Assembly (NCBI RefSeq): GCF_047303325.1
Contig: NZ_JBKBEX010000009.1
Coordinates: 62,001-126,000 of the forward strand
From: Polaromonas sp047303325
GTDB taxonomy: Bacteria; Pseudomonadota; Gammaproteobacteria; Burkholderiales; Burkholderiaceae_C
DNA length: 64,000 nt
Direction: 5' to 3'
Part shown: positions 32,994-41,497 of the stretch, piece after piece
How the letters are laid out: each line of letters begins with the position of its first letter
How positions within the stretch are numbered: the stretch's first letter is position 1
Notes under the pieces: generated by a model
What the model was told of the DNA's origin: nothing
What the model saw: only the letters and a program-made list of their open reading frames with translations
Databases searched by the model: none
Position numbers and translations under genes: made by a program

Positions 32994-33962
32994 TTACTCC
33001 AGCTTGATGCCGCGCGACTGGATGATGCCGCCCAGGATGGCGGCTTCGTCCTTCACGCGGCTTTTGAGGCCATCGGGCGAAGTGCCCACGGCCTGCCAGC
33101 CCTGGTTAAACAGTTTTTGCCGGGTGTCGGCGTCGCGGATGATGCGCGGCACTTCCTGCGCCAGCCGTGCCTGGGCAGCTTTGGAGAGGTTTGCCGGGCC
33201 TATCAGCGCCGTCCACACCTCGAGGTTGACCTTGCTCACGCCGGCGTCGGCCAGCGGCGGCACCTCGGGCACCAGCGAGGAGCGCCCGCCGGCCAGGCCT
33301 ATGGCCTTGAGCTTGCCGGCGCGCACATGCGGCATGGCCACGCCCGGCGGAATCAGCGCCATCTGGATCTGGCCGCCCAGCATGGCGGTGACCACCTGCG
33401 GGTTGCCGGCAAAGGGCACGTGCACCGGCGTAAGGCCGGGCACGCGGCTTTTGAGCAGTTCCATGCCCAGGTGGGCGACCGAGCCGTTGCCGACCGAGCC
33501 GTAGTTCCATTGGGCGCCGCCCTGGCGCGCGGCGGTGAAGAAGTCGGCCCCGCCGGGCTCGTTCGCGGGCGCCACCAGCACCAGCGGCGCGGTGGCCAGC
33601 AGCGAGATGGGCGTGAAATCTTTGGCTGGGTCGTAAGGCAGCTTGGGATACAGCAGCTTGGCCGAGGTCAGGTTGCCGTTGATGACGACACCCAGCGTGT
33701 GGTCGTCGGTGGCCTTGGCGACCTGGTCGGCCGCGATATTGCCCGATGCGCCGGGCTTGTTGTCGATGACCACCGGCTGGCCGAGCGCGCGGCTCAGCGG
33801 CTCGGCCAGGGTGCGGGCCGCCATGTCGGGTGTGGAGCCGCCTGGAAATCCCACGATGATGCGCACCGGTTTTGTCGGCCAGGCGGTGGGGGCCGCCGCT
33901 GCGGCTGGTTGCGCGCAGGCGGCGAAAAATACGGTGGAAAACAAGGCGAAAAAAGGCTTCAT
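32994..33962 (-). CDS. Bug-family tripartite tricarboxylate transporter substrate receptor
   Basis: A periplasmic receptor of 322 residues, the second of its family in the window. The signal peptide contains FFAACAQP, which could be a lipobox or a Sec site ending at the Ala-rich stretch. Family motifs are AWPTKPVRIIVGFPGGSTPD and VIDNKPGASGNIAAD. ATG at 33962 was preferred over GTG at 33965. It lies 24 bp after the 3-hydroxybenzoate 6-hydroxylase gene, so its ligand may be 3-hydroxybenzoate, gentisate or a related aromatic acid. No TctA/TctB genes are present. Confidence 0.9.
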   Translation of the reverse strand: MKPFFALFSTVFFAACAQPAAAAAPTAWPTKPVRIIVGFPGGSTPDMAARTLAEPLSRALGQPVVIDNKPGASGNIAADQVAKATDDHTLGVVINGNLTSAKLLYPKLPYDPAKDFTPISLLATAPLVLVAPANEPGGADFFTAARQGGAQWNYGSVGNGSVAHLGMELLKSRVPGLTPVHVPFAGNPQVVTAMLGGQIQMALIPPGVAMPHVRAGKLKAIGLAGGRSSLVPEVPPLADAGVSKVNLEVWTALIGPANLSKAAQARLAQEVPRIIRDADTRQKLFNQGWQAVGTSPDGLKSRVKDEAAILGGIIQSRGIKLE

Positions 33963-33986
33963 CACGGTCCCTGAGGCTTTAAAGCT

Positions 33987-35186
33987 TTATTGGAACAGTT
34001 TTGACGGCTCGATCCCGTCGTACATCCACTTCAGGCCGGCGAAGCCCGCGCTTTCGGTGCCGCTCTGGAACATCTGGTTGCGAAGTTCGCGCTGCACGCC
34101 GGCCGCATGGTAAATATCGCCATAAAAACGAGCGGTCAGCTGCACGCGACCGGTGCGCAGGTAGCGCTTTTGCTGGTACTTCTGGAACGCTTTTTCCACG
34201 TCGCCGCGGGTATGACGCAGCGCTTCGCGCAGGACTACAGCGTCTTCGATGGCCTGGCCTGCGCCCTGGGCCAGGTACTGCAGCATGGGGTGGGCCGCGT
34301 CGCCCAGCAAGGTCACGCGCCTGTCTGTCCAGTTCTTCACCGGTTCGCGGTCGCACAGCACCCACATCTTCCAGGTCTCTATCTTGCCCAGCAGTTCCTT
34401 GACCTGCGGGCATGCCCCGGCGAAACGCTCGTTGAGCTCGGCCGTGTCGCCAAAGGTGTTCCAGCCTTCGTCGTATTTATTGCTGTGGAAGACCGCGACC
34501 AGGTTGAAGAGTTCGCCGCGGCGCAGCGGGTAGTGCACCAGGTGGGTTTTTTCGCCGCCCCAGAGCAGCACGTCGTCGCTCCACAAATGGGCCGGAACAT
34601 CCTCGCGCTTGAGCACCGCGCGGTAGGCGATGTGGCCGGACACGCGGGGCTTGCCGTCGCCGACCACGGCCTCGCGGATGCGGCTCCACATGCCGTCGGC
34701 ACCTATCAGCGCGCTGCCTTCAACGACTTCACCGCCTTCAAGTTTCACAGTCACGCCGTCGGCCGACTGGTCATAGGACTCCACCTTGGCATGCGTGCGC
34801 AGGGTGATGTTGGGCTGGGCGCGGCAGGCGTCCAGGAAGACCTGGTGCAGGTCGGCGCGGTAAATCACGCCGTAGGGGAAGCCGTAAGTCGCTCGGGCCA
34901 GGTCGCCCAGCGGCACGCGCACGACTTTCTCGCCGGTGCGCACGTCGTTCATGCCCAGGCCGGTGGGGAAGAAGGCCACGCGGTTGATGGCCTCGGTCAG
35001 GCCCAGGTAGTCGAACATGCGGAAGATGTTGGGGCTCAGCTGGATGCCGGCACCGATCTCGCCGAAGCTCGCCGCCTGCTCGAACAGGGTCACACGGTGA
35101 CCGTCCTGGGCCAGCACCATGGCCGCGGCCAGCCCGCCAATGCCGCCGCCCGAGACGAGGAGAGGAAGTGCGGATGTTTGTGCCAT
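33987..35186 (-). CDS. 3-hydroxybenzoate 6-monooxygenase-like flavoprotein
   Basis: A class A FAD aromatic hydroxylase of 399 residues. GGGIGGLAAAMVLAQDGH (about residues 13-30) is the ADP-binding motif, DGMWSRIREAVVG the DG region, and LLGDAAHPMLQYLAQGAGQA (shown to 20 residues) the FAD/GD motif. Similarity of GEIGAGIQLSPNIFRMFDYLG and the context of gentisate dioxygenase and FAH hydrolase point to NAD(P)H-dependent para-hydroxylation of 3-hydroxybenzoate to gentisate; salicylate 5-hydroxylation is less likely because that uses a multicomponent enzyme. It is the first gene of the operon and divergent from marR. Confidence 0.88.
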   Translation of the reverse strand: MAQTSALPLLVSGGGIGGLAAAMVLAQDGHRVTLFEQAASFGEIGAGIQLSPNIFRMFDYLGLTEAINRVAFFPTGLGMNDVRTGEKVVRVPLGDLARATYGFPYGVIYRADLHQVFLDACRAQPNITLRTHAKVESYDQSADGVTVKLEGGEVVEGSALIGADGMWSRIREAVVGDGKPRVSGHIAYRAVLKREDVPAHLWSDDVLLWGGEKTHLVHYPLRRGELFNLVAVFHSNKYDEGWNTFGDTAELNERFAGACPQVKELLGKIETWKMWVLCDREPVKNWTDRRVTLLGDAAHPMLQYLAQGAGQAIEDAVVLREALRHTRGDVEKAFQKYQQKRYLRTGRVQLTARFYGDIYHAAGVQRELRNQMFQSGTESAGFAGLKWMYDGIEPSKLFQ

Positions 35187-35242
35187 AGGTGAGAGATGGG
35201 TAAAGGCTGGGCCAGGGAGGGCTTGGGTCGGATGCCTTTATG

Positions 35243-35256
35243 ATAAGTATACTTAT
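35243..35256. promoter_or_regulatory. 14-bp palindromic operator between the gentisate operon and marR
   Basis: ATAAGTATACTTAT is a perfect palindrome in the 134-bp divergent gap. It lies 57 bp upstream of the hydroxylase start and 65 bp upstream of marR. MarR proteins bind such palindromes as dimers, so it likely controls both directions. Confidence 0.7.
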
Positions 35257-35320
35257 TAATAGGGTGCTCGGTACCTTGGTAGTTACCCTGAATTGCAAAG
35301 CGGGCCGTTAAACTCCGCAC

Positions 35321-35764
35321 ATGGCAAAAACATTTAATTTCAGTGAAGCTCCCGGGCACCTGATCCGCCGTGCGCAACAGCTCGCGGTGGCGATTTTCAT
35401 GGAGGAGACGGCCGGTTTCGATGCCACACCGGTGCAGTTTGCCATCCTGAATGCTTTGATGGACGACCCCGGCGAAGACCAGATCACGCTGTCGGGCCGG
35501 GTGGCCTTCGATCCGGCCACCTTCGGCTCGGTGATAGGGCGGCTGGAAGCCAAGGGCTGGGTCAAGCGCGAGGCCGACCCCTCCGACAAGCGCCGCAAAC
35601 TGCTGTGGACCACGCCCGAGGGCGAAAAAATCGCGCTGCAGATGAAGCGCGCCGTCGGCAAGACCCAGCAGCGCATCCTGGCCCCGCTGGACGAGAACGA
35701 GCGGGTCCAGTTCAACCAGTTGCTGGCCAAGCTGGTCACCGGCCACGAGAATGACGGCCGTTAG
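35321..35764 (+). CDS. MarR-family transcriptional regulator
   Basis: A 147-residue winged-helix repressor. The core reads DDPGEDQITLSGRVAFDPATFGSV (in part), then VIGRLEAKGWVKREADPSDKR, the MarR wing with its DxR element, and a C-terminal dimerisation helix. It is divergent from the 3-hydroxybenzoate 6-hydroxylase operon across a perfect palindrome, so it is the probable aromatic-acid-responsive repressor of that operon. MarR-type control of 3-hydroxybenzoate genes is known from MobR of Comamonas. A strong bidirectional terminator follows. Confidence 0.9.
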   Translation: MAKTFNFSEAPGHLIRRAQQLAVAIFMEETAGFDATPVQFAILNALMDDPGEDQITLSGRVAFDPATFGSVIGRLEAKGWVKREADPSDKRRKLLWTTPEGEKIALQMKRAVGKTQQRILAPLDENERVQFNQLLAKLVTGHENDGR

Positions 35765-35792
35765 GCCGACACGTCAACAAACAATAAAAAAC

Positions 35793-35824
35793 AAAAACGG
35801 GGCTTTTTAGCCCCGTTTTTTTAT
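35793..35824. terminator. bidirectional terminator between marR and the ABM-domain gene
   Basis: AAAAACGGGGCT (35793-35804) pairs perfectly with AGCCCCGTTTTT (35809-35820), loop TTTT, with extra Ts to 35822. T-runs on both strands suit the two convergent genes. Confidence 0.93.
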
Positions 35825-35852
35825 TGGATCCGGCGAAGCCTCACGCCATACT

Positions 35853-36155
35853 TCAGGCCGACTTGGCGAGCAGGTCGAAATGCTCCACTGTGGGCGGGCC
35901 GGCAAAAAACGGCCCGACGATGGCGCGCCAGTCGGCAAAAGCCGGCGACTGGCGGAAGTCGACGGTGTGGTTTTCCAGCGTATCCCAGAAAATCTGCAGG
36001 ATGTAGCGCTCGGGGCTTTCAATGCCCTTGTTGACCTTGAAACCCTGGAAGCCCTTGGCCTTGGAAATCACCTCCCGCAGGCCGCGCTGTATGGCTTCGT
36101 CAAAGGCGGCCTGCTGGCCGGGGTGGATGCGGATGTCGGCGAGTTCGAGAATCAT
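35853..36155 (-). CDS. ABM (antibiotic biosynthesis monooxygenase) domain protein
   Basis: A 100-residue single-domain ferredoxin-like alpha/beta protein of the ABM superfamily. The pattern ILELADIRIHPGQQAAFDEA, GFQGFKVNKGIESPERYIL and the WDTLENHTVDFRQSPAF segment (a conserved His-containing region) is typical. Relatives include quinol monooxygenases and heme-degrading or structural proteins, so catalysis is uncertain. It is the last gene of the minus-strand unit headed by the Rieske oxygenase, 28 bp after the ferredoxin gene. Confidence 0.82.
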   Translation of the reverse strand: MILELADIRIHPGQQAAFDEAIQRGLREVISKAKGFQGFKVNKGIESPERYILQIFWDTLENHTVDFRQSPAFADWRAIVGPFFAGPPTVEHFDLLAKSA

Positions 36156-36183
36156 GAAAAAAACACTCCTTTGCTTCGATGTC

Positions 36184-36507
36184 TCAGTATTGGGTTGCCG
36201 GTAACTGTACCGTCAATCCGTCCAGTGCCGGCGTGAGCTTGATCTGGCAGCTCAGGCGGCTGGCGGCAGTGCGCGGCGCGGCGGTGAATTCCAGCATGCC
36301 CAGTTCCTCGCCATCGGGCGGCGGCAGGCTGGACGCGAAGGGCTCCTGGACATGCACATGGCAGGTGGCGCAGGTCAGCAGCCCGCCGCAGTCGGCCGCG
36401 ATGCCGTCAATGCCGGCCGCCACGGCTGCCTCCATCAGGCTTTTGCCGGGCTTGCCTTGTACCGAAGTGGCGCGGCCGTCGGCTGCGATGAAATGAAGGG
36501 TGATCAT
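36184..36507 (-). CDS. [2Fe-2S] ferredoxin, adrenodoxin/putidaredoxin type
   Basis: A 107-residue electron carrier. The cluster ligands are in ADCGGLLTCATCHVHV (C-x5-C-x2-C) and the later RLSCQIKL, the arrangement of adrenodoxin-type rather than plant-type ferredoxins. ATG at 36507 was chosen over a TTG at 36528. It lies just downstream of the glutamine synthetase-like gene, so it most likely feeds electrons to the Rieske oxygenase. No ferredoxin reductase gene is visible nearby; the reductase must come from elsewhere. Confidence 0.9.
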   Translation of the reverse strand: MITLHFIAADGRATSVQGKPGKSLMEAAVAAGIDGIAADCGGLLTCATCHVHVQEPFASSLPPPDGEELGMLEFTAAPRTAASRLSCQIKLTPALDGLTVQLPATQY

Positions 36508-36524
36508 GAAGTGGGGCGGTTTCG

Positions 36525-38006
36525 TCAAATGCGGCTGAAGTATTCGCGGCGCTGCCAGTCGTCCTTGTCTTCGGCATCGGCATGGCGCTTGATTTCGGCT
36601 TGTTTGATGTGTGTGAAGCAGTTGATGAAAGTGTCGCCCAAGCCTGCCACCAGCGTGGCGTCGGCTTTGAGCGCCTCCAGCGCCTCGCCCAGGCTGGTGG
36701 GGATTTTCTCGGCGCTGCCGCCATAGGGCGCGTCGGTGGCTGGCGGGGCCTTGAGGCGGCGCGTGATGCCGTCCAGCCCGGCATGGATTTGCGAGGCGAT
36801 GTAGAGATAAGGATTGGCGGCGGGCTCGCCCAGGCGGTTTTCGATGCGCGTGCTGTTGTCATTGCACTGGCCGATTACGCGCAGCATGGCGCCGCGGTTG
36901 TCGCGGCCCCACAGGATGGACTGCGGTGCCAGCGCGTTGGGCCGGAATCGCCCGAAGCCGTTGATGGTGGGCGTGCAAAAAGCCGTCATGCCGTGCGCAT
37001 GCGCCAGCAGCCCGGCCAGGTAGTGCTCGCCGGTTTCCGAGAGCGTGAATTGCGCATCCGTCGGCGTGCTGCCGGCGGCCGGGCTGGCGCGCTTGAACAG
37101 GTTGGTGCCGGTTGTCAGGTCCACCAGCGATTGGTGCAGATGCCAGCCGCTGGACATGATGTTGGGAAAGGGCGGGCGGCACATAAACGTCGCGTGGTAG
37201 CCGGCGCGCCGCAGCGCCTGTTTCACCGCGCTGCGAAACAGCACCATGTTGTCGGCCGCCGCCAGCGCGTCAGTGGCTTCGAATACCGCCTCGACCTGGC
37301 TGGGGCCAAGCTCGATTTCCAGCGACAGCAGCGGCAGGCCCAGCGCCTGCGCCGTGCGCTGCACGATGCGCAGCGGCTCCTCGGCCATGTCCGCCCACTG
37401 TTCGGACAGCAGCTGGTAGCCGGGGTGGATCATGCTCACCTGCGGCGGCAGGCCGGGCCAGCCGGCCAGTTCGGGGTCCAGTTGAGGATGCGGCCCGCCT
37501 TCGTTGACGCGGTAGATATGGAATTCGATTTCCAGCCCGCACTTCATGCCGTAGCCGGCCTCGGCCAGCTTGGCCAGCGCGTCTTGCAGCACGCGGCGCG
37601 TGTCGAGTGCCACCGGCTTGCCGTCGGGAAACCAGGGCTGGCATTGCAGCCAGCCGGTTTTCTCTGCCCACGGCAATTCTTTCAAGCTGGCCGGGTCGGC
37701 CAGCAGCATCACATTGCCGCCGAATTCAAAACCGGGCAGGCCCGCGGCGCCGCCGGCCTCGAACACCTTGTAGGCGGTGCGGTCGGCCGTGTCCTTGAGC
37801 AGCAGCGTGCTGACCATGCCCACGCCGTCGGCCATGGCCTGCGCTGCGGCGGCCGCCACCAGCGTCTTGCCGCGCAGCATGCCGTGCAGGTCGCACCAGG
37901 CAAAACGCAGCAGCTCCAGGCCGCTGGCCTCGATGCGCCGCAGCGCCTCGGCCTGGGCGGCTTGCCGCGCGGCGTCGTGCACGCCGCATTGCGCCGCGAA
38001 GCTCAT
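36525..38006 (-). CDS. glutamine synthetase-like gamma-glutamylamide ligase
   Basis: An ATP-dependent ligase of the GlnA superfamily, 493 residues. The N-terminal beta-grasp segment contains LLRFAWCDLHGMLRGKTL; the catalytic domain shows LEIELGPSQVEAVFEATD, HATFMCRPPFPNIMSSGWH and the NRLGEPAANPYLYIASQ loop. It lacks the adenylylation-site and length features of housekeeping GlnA and resembles the group that joins glutamate to amines (PuuA, aniline AtdA1/TdnQ). Its start overlaps the Rieske oxygenase stop as ATGA (38003-38006), so the two are co-translated. The likely step is gamma-glutamylation of an amine; the substrate is unknown. Confidence 0.85.
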   Translation of the reverse strand: MSFAAQCGVHDAARQAAQAEALRRIEASGLELLRFAWCDLHGMLRGKTLVAAAAAQAMADGVGMVSTLLLKDTADRTAYKVFEAGGAAGLPGFEFGGNVMLLADPASLKELPWAEKTGWLQCQPWFPDGKPVALDTRRVLQDALAKLAEAGYGMKCGLEIEFHIYRVNEGGPHPQLDPELAGWPGLPPQVSMIHPGYQLLSEQWADMAEEPLRIVQRTAQALGLPLLSLEIELGPSQVEAVFEATDALAAADNMVLFRSAVKQALRRAGYHATFMCRPPFPNIMSSGWHLHQSLVDLTTGTNLFKRASPAAGSTPTDAQFTLSETGEHYLAGLLAHAHGMTAFCTPTINGFGRFRPNALAPQSILWGRDNRGAMLRVIGQCNDNSTRIENRLGEPAANPYLYIASQIHAGLDGITRRLKAPPATDAPYGGSAEKIPTSLGEALEALKADATLVAGLGDTFINCFTHIKQAEIKRHADAEDKDDWQRREYFSRI

Positions 38007-39418
38007 GATTGCGTGGCGGTGTCGGCCGAAGCGGGCGAGGGGGCTTTGGCGTCCAGCCAGGGCGCGCCCTCGCGTTTGGCGCGTGCGTTTTGCTGCCACC
38101 ACTGGGCCCATTCGCCGGCCGGGGCGATGCCGTCCACCGTATCCGGGCCAGTGATCATTGCGGCCTGCGCGGGGTCGGCGATGCCGGGTGCCACGCCGCC
38201 GTTCTGCACGGTCTCAATTGCCTTGAGCAGCACGCGCCGGTTCGCCATGATGACCTTGTCGGAGGTGGCCAGGTGTTCGCGCGTGCGGTCCTGGATGGCA
38301 CCCATGCTTTCCACCGCCCACTGGTCGTGCACATTGATGTCTTCCTCGCCCATGCCCAGGTAGGTGGTGCTCATCTGCTCCTCAGCATTAAAGCCCCAGT
38401 CGTTGTGGCGGCCGGCCTTGGGGATGTAGTCGGGCAGGGCGATGAACTGCTGGCGCTGCGCGCGCATGCTTTCGCGGTCCAGCGGGCCGGCAAAGCTCGT
38501 GAAGAAGGTGTACCAATAGGTGTGGGTGTCGTCCACCGGCACATGCATCTGCGTGATGGTCATGGTCTCCGACAGCGGGATCACAAAGGTGGCCGGGAAG
38601 ATGGCGTTGGTCACGCGCACGTGGGTGAGCTTGTCGGTCATGGCGCGCAGCGCGGTCAGCTGCATGCCCCAGGGCTTGTTCTCGAAGCTGATGTCGGGCT
38701 GGGCGAACTCGCGCATGATGCGTGTCATTGGCCACTGCTCGCCGTCCTTGCTGCCGGCGCTGGCGCTGCGAAACTGCTTGCCGGCCGGGTTCTCGCCGAT
38801 TTGCTCCAGCGGGTCGTCCTGCAAAAAGCGGTGCAAAAAGGACGGGTGCGCCGGGTCTATGCCCACTTCAAAGGACTGCAGCCAGTTGGCGTTCCACAAA
38901 CCCTTGAAGGCAAAGCTGTGCGTGGCCGGCGCGGTAAAGCAGTCAAAAGCCGGGAAGGGCGGCGGCGTGCTGCCCTCGTCGCCCAGCCAGGCGAACAGTA
39001 CGCCGGCCTTTTCACTCACGGGGTAGCTGCGCTGGCGTATGCGCTCGCACAGCTTGCTGCCGGTGGGTTCGGCCGGTGTTTCCAGGCAGCGGCCATCGGT
39101 CGCGAACTTCCAGCCGTGAAAAGGGCAGCGCAGGCCGCCACCCTGTTCCAGGCTTTCGCGCCGGCCGAAGGACAGGTCGGCGCCGCGGTGGGCGCAATCG
39201 CGGTCCAGCAGGCCCCAGGCGCCGGAGGCGTCCTTGAACAGTACCAGGTCCTGGCCGAAGAGTTTCAGCGCCTTGACCGGGCGGATGGCCATGCGCGGGT
39301 CCAGCGCCGGGTTGAACTCATCGACCAGCGCCGCAGGCTGCCAGTACCGGCGCAGCAGCTTGCCGCAGGGCGTGCCCGCGGTGATGCGGGTCAGCAGTTG
39401 GTTTTGTTCAGCGTTCAT
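38003..39418 (-). CDS. Rieske non-heme iron oxygenase, phthalate dioxygenase/LigX-like
   Basis: The terminal oxygenase alpha subunit, 471 residues. The Rieske cluster ligands are in DCAHRGADLSFG and CPFHGWKF; the mononuclear iron site is NWLQSFEVGIDPAHPSFLH, with the E-x3-D-x2-H-x4-H pattern. Overall layout (NQLLTRITAGTPCGKLLRRYW N-terminus, in part) fits the alpha-only phthalate 4,5-dioxygenase/O-demethylase group. No beta subunit gene is present, as expected for that group. It is the first gene of the unit with the glutamine synthetase-like enzyme, ferredoxin and ABM protein, and divergent from a GntR regulator. Confidence 0.9.
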   Translation of the reverse strand: MNAEQNQLLTRITAGTPCGKLLRRYWQPAALVDEFNPALDPRMAIRPVKALKLFGQDLVLFKDASGAWGLLDRDCAHRGADLSFGRRESLEQGGGLRCPFHGWKFATDGRCLETPAEPTGSKLCERIRQRSYPVSEKAGVLFAWLGDEGSTPPPFPAFDCFTAPATHSFAFKGLWNANWLQSFEVGIDPAHPSFLHRFLQDDPLEQIGENPAGKQFRSASAGSKDGEQWPMTRIMREFAQPDISFENKPWGMQLTALRAMTDKLTHVRVTNAIFPATFVIPLSETMTITQMHVPVDDTHTYWYTFFTSFAGPLDRESMRAQRQQFIALPDYIPKAGRHNDWGFNAEEQMSTTYLGMGEEDINVHDQWAVESMGAIQDRTREHLATSDKVIMANRRVLLKAIETVQNGGVAPGIADPAQAAMITGPDTVDGIAPAGEWAQWWQQNARAKREGAPWLDAKAPSPASADTATQS

Positions 39419-39491
39419 GGCGAGGCCTTGTCGTGCAGGGTAAACCTAAAAACGGTATCCCAAATTTAAAATTCAGTGTACATTCGCAGTC

Positions 39492-40214
39492 ATGAACTTG
39501 CAAGAAACCGTGTTGATGCAGTTGCGCGATCTGATTCTGCGCGGCGAGTTCGAGCCCGGCCAGCGGCTGGCCGAGCAGCAACTGGCCGAGCGCCTGGGCG
39601 CCTCGCGCACACCGGTGCGGGCCGCGCTGGTCACGCTGGAGCAGGAGGGGCTGGTCGAGGCCAACGACACCGGCAAATACCTGGTGCGCCAGTTCACGCC
39701 GCGCGAGGTGTCCGACGCGATTGCGGTGCGCGGCCACCTTGAGGGCATGGCGGCGCGCCTGGTGGCCGAGCACGGCGTGTCGCGCCAGCTGCAGCTTGAT
39801 CTGCAGTCTTGCCTGGACGAAGGCGACAGGGCGCTGGCGGCCAACCCGCTGGGCTATGAGAACTACGCAGCCTATGCCGCCATGAACGACCGCTTCCACG
39901 CGCTGATCCTGGAGGCCAGCGGCAACCGCGCCTTGCAGCGCGCGATCCAGCTCAACGACAAACTGCCTTTCGCATCAGCCTCGGCCATGCTGCCCATGCA
40001 GTCCACGCTGGAGCAGGATCGCGACTGGATGCATTACGCGCACCGCCAGCACCATATGCTGTTCGCCGCGCTCAAGGCCGGCGAGGGCGCGCGCGCCCAG
40101 GCCCTGGCCGTGGAACACACCGAGGTGGCGCAAATGAATATGCGCATGGCGCTGGAGCGGCGCGCCGAAACCGAAAGCGTGCTGCCGGGCTTGCGTCTCG
40201 TCGTCGGTCGTTAA
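39492..40214 (+). CDS. GntR-family regulator with FCD domain
   Basis: A 240-residue regulator of the FadR/VanR group. The N-terminal winged helix reads LRGEFEPGQRLAEQQLAERLG then ASRTPVRAALVTLEQEGLV; the C-terminal all-helical FCD domain contains the DRFHALILEASGN and HRQHHMLFAALKAGEG metal/ligand-binding histidines. It is divergent from the Rieske oxygenase gene across a 73-bp AT-rich gap containing TGTACA at 39477-39482. It probably controls the Rieske/glutamine synthetase unit in response to a small carboxylic acid. Confidence 0.9.
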   Translation: MNLQETVLMQLRDLILRGEFEPGQRLAEQQLAERLGASRTPVRAALVTLEQEGLVEANDTGKYLVRQFTPREVSDAIAVRGHLEGMAARLVAEHGVSRQLQLDLQSCLDEGDRALAANPLGYENYAAYAAMNDRFHALILEASGNRALQRAIQLNDKLPFASASAMLPMQSTLEQDRDWMHYAHRQHHMLFAALKAGEGARAQALAVEHTEVAQMNMRMALERRAETESVLPGLRLVVGR

Positions 40215-40217
40215 ACC

Positions 40218-41486
40218 TTAGCGCTCGCCCAGCAGCAGCTTCAAGTCAATCGAATCGGCAACGGCCTTGTTGCCGGCATCACCCAGGTGCAGGTGGTCGC
40301 CCGAGTCGTAGGCTGGCCGTATGCGCAGCGGGTTTTGCGGGTCGCGCACCACCGCATCAAAGTCCAGCACCGCGTCGAATTCGCCGCTGTGGCGTATCCA
40401 CTCATTGATGCGCTGGCGCAGCGCGTCTTTCTCGGGGCTGTAGTAATTCGCGATCGGTGAGCCTGGCATGGTCAGCGCGCCTTCAAAAGGCGTCAGCGTG
40501 GCACCGGCGATGCGCACTCCGCGGCTGCGGGCGCGGGTGATCAACTGCCGGTAGCCGGCTATCAAGGCATCGGCCTGCGTGGCCGGCTCGCCGGGTTCAA
40601 AGGTACTGCCGGGCCAGCTGATGTCGTTGATGCCCATGAGCAGCACCACACCGGCCACGCCGGGTTGGCCCAGCACGTCGCGCTCAAAGCGCGCCAGCGC
40701 ATTCGGACCCATGTGGTTTTTGAGCATCCGCCCGCCCGAGATCCCGGCATTGAGCACGGCCACCTTTTGCCCGGCCAGGCGGCGCGCGAGGAAATCGGGC
40801 CATCGGCTGTCCGTGCCCGGCGTGGAGGCCGCGCCGTCGGTGATGGAGTCACCAAAGGCCACCACGCTGCGCGTGCCGGGCACGGCCTCCACCAGCACTG
40901 CGCTCAGGAAGAGGCGGCTGTTCACCACGCTGTCGGCTTTTACGGTGGTCGCGCCAGCCACATTGCCCGACGCGATCTGCGCGGGCTGCAGGCCGTCCCA
41001 GTGGATGGTCGTGAGGGCTGTTGTTTGCGGAAAGTACAGGCTGACAGTCAGGCGCTGCAGCGGTGCGACCTCCATCGCGACCGGGTCGCTCACGATGGGC
41101 GCGCCCGCCGGCACGGTGGCCGTGGTTTGGCCGCCGAAGGTCAGGGCCAGGCTGGGCCCGCCGGTGCTGCCCGCGTTGTCGCCGGCCGCCGCGATGCTTG
41201 CCGCGCCTATCTGCAAAGGCTGCGTGCCGTATTCGTTGGACAGCACAATGCGCACGCGCGAGCCGCCCACATCGGCGCGCACGACCTGGCGCACGGTCTG
41301 GTCCTGCAGGCTGGGCGGAAGGCCCAGGGGCAAAACAAAGCCGTCGGCCCAGACGGGCTGGGGGCTGGCCGTCCAGCCCGGAACCCAGTTGCTATCGGCC
41401 GCTTGCGCCTGCGGAAGAAAAGCGGCGCATAGCAGCGCGATAGAGAGGGCTGACTTAAGCGCGCGGAGTTTGACCAAGGTATTCAT
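40218..41486 (-). CDS. secreted SGNH/GDSL-family hydrolase
   Basis: A 422-residue exported esterase-like enzyme. A Sec signal peptide (LSIALLCAAFLPQAQAAD) is followed by a beta-rich N-terminal domain (WVPGWTASPQPVW) and the SGNH fold: block I VVAFGDSITDGAAS with the nucleophile Ser, block II NAGISGGRML, block III GINDISWPG and block V DHLHLGDAGN with the catalytic Asp/His. Substrates of such enzymes are acyl or acetyl esters, often on carbohydrates. Its stop lies 3 bp from the GntR stop. Confidence 0.9.
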   Translation of the reverse strand: MNTLVKLRALKSALSIALLCAAFLPQAQAADSNWVPGWTASPQPVWADGFVLPLGLPPSLQDQTVRQVVRADVGGSRVRIVLSNEYGTQPLQIGAASIAAAGDNAGSTGGPSLALTFGGQTTATVPAGAPIVSDPVAMEVAPLQRLTVSLYFPQTTALTTIHWDGLQPAQIASGNVAGATTVKADSVVNSRLFLSAVLVEAVPGTRSVVAFGDSITDGAASTPGTDSRWPDFLARRLAGQKVAVLNAGISGGRMLKNHMGPNALARFERDVLGQPGVAGVVLLMGINDISWPGSTFEPGEPATQADALIAGYRQLITRARSRGVRIAGATLTPFEGALTMPGSPIANYYSPEKDALRQRINEWIRHSGEFDAVLDFDAVVRDPQNPLRIRPAYDSGDHLHLGDAGNKAVADSIDLKLLLGER

Positions 41487-41497
41487 GGCGATGTTGT

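Noticed and set aside
32773..32994. Short minus-strand open frame covering repeat copy A
   Set aside because: Lies wholly within the palindromic repeat, has no similarity and overlaps the operon spacer.
36582..38363. 593-codon open frame antisense to the glutamine synthetase-like gene
   Set aside because: Same compositional artefact; the product is low-complexity and it crosses into the Rieske oxygenase gene.
39477..39482. TGTACA as GntR operator before the Rieske gene
   Set aside because: A 6-bp palindrome is too short to support; no longer dyad surrounds it. Mentioned only as context.
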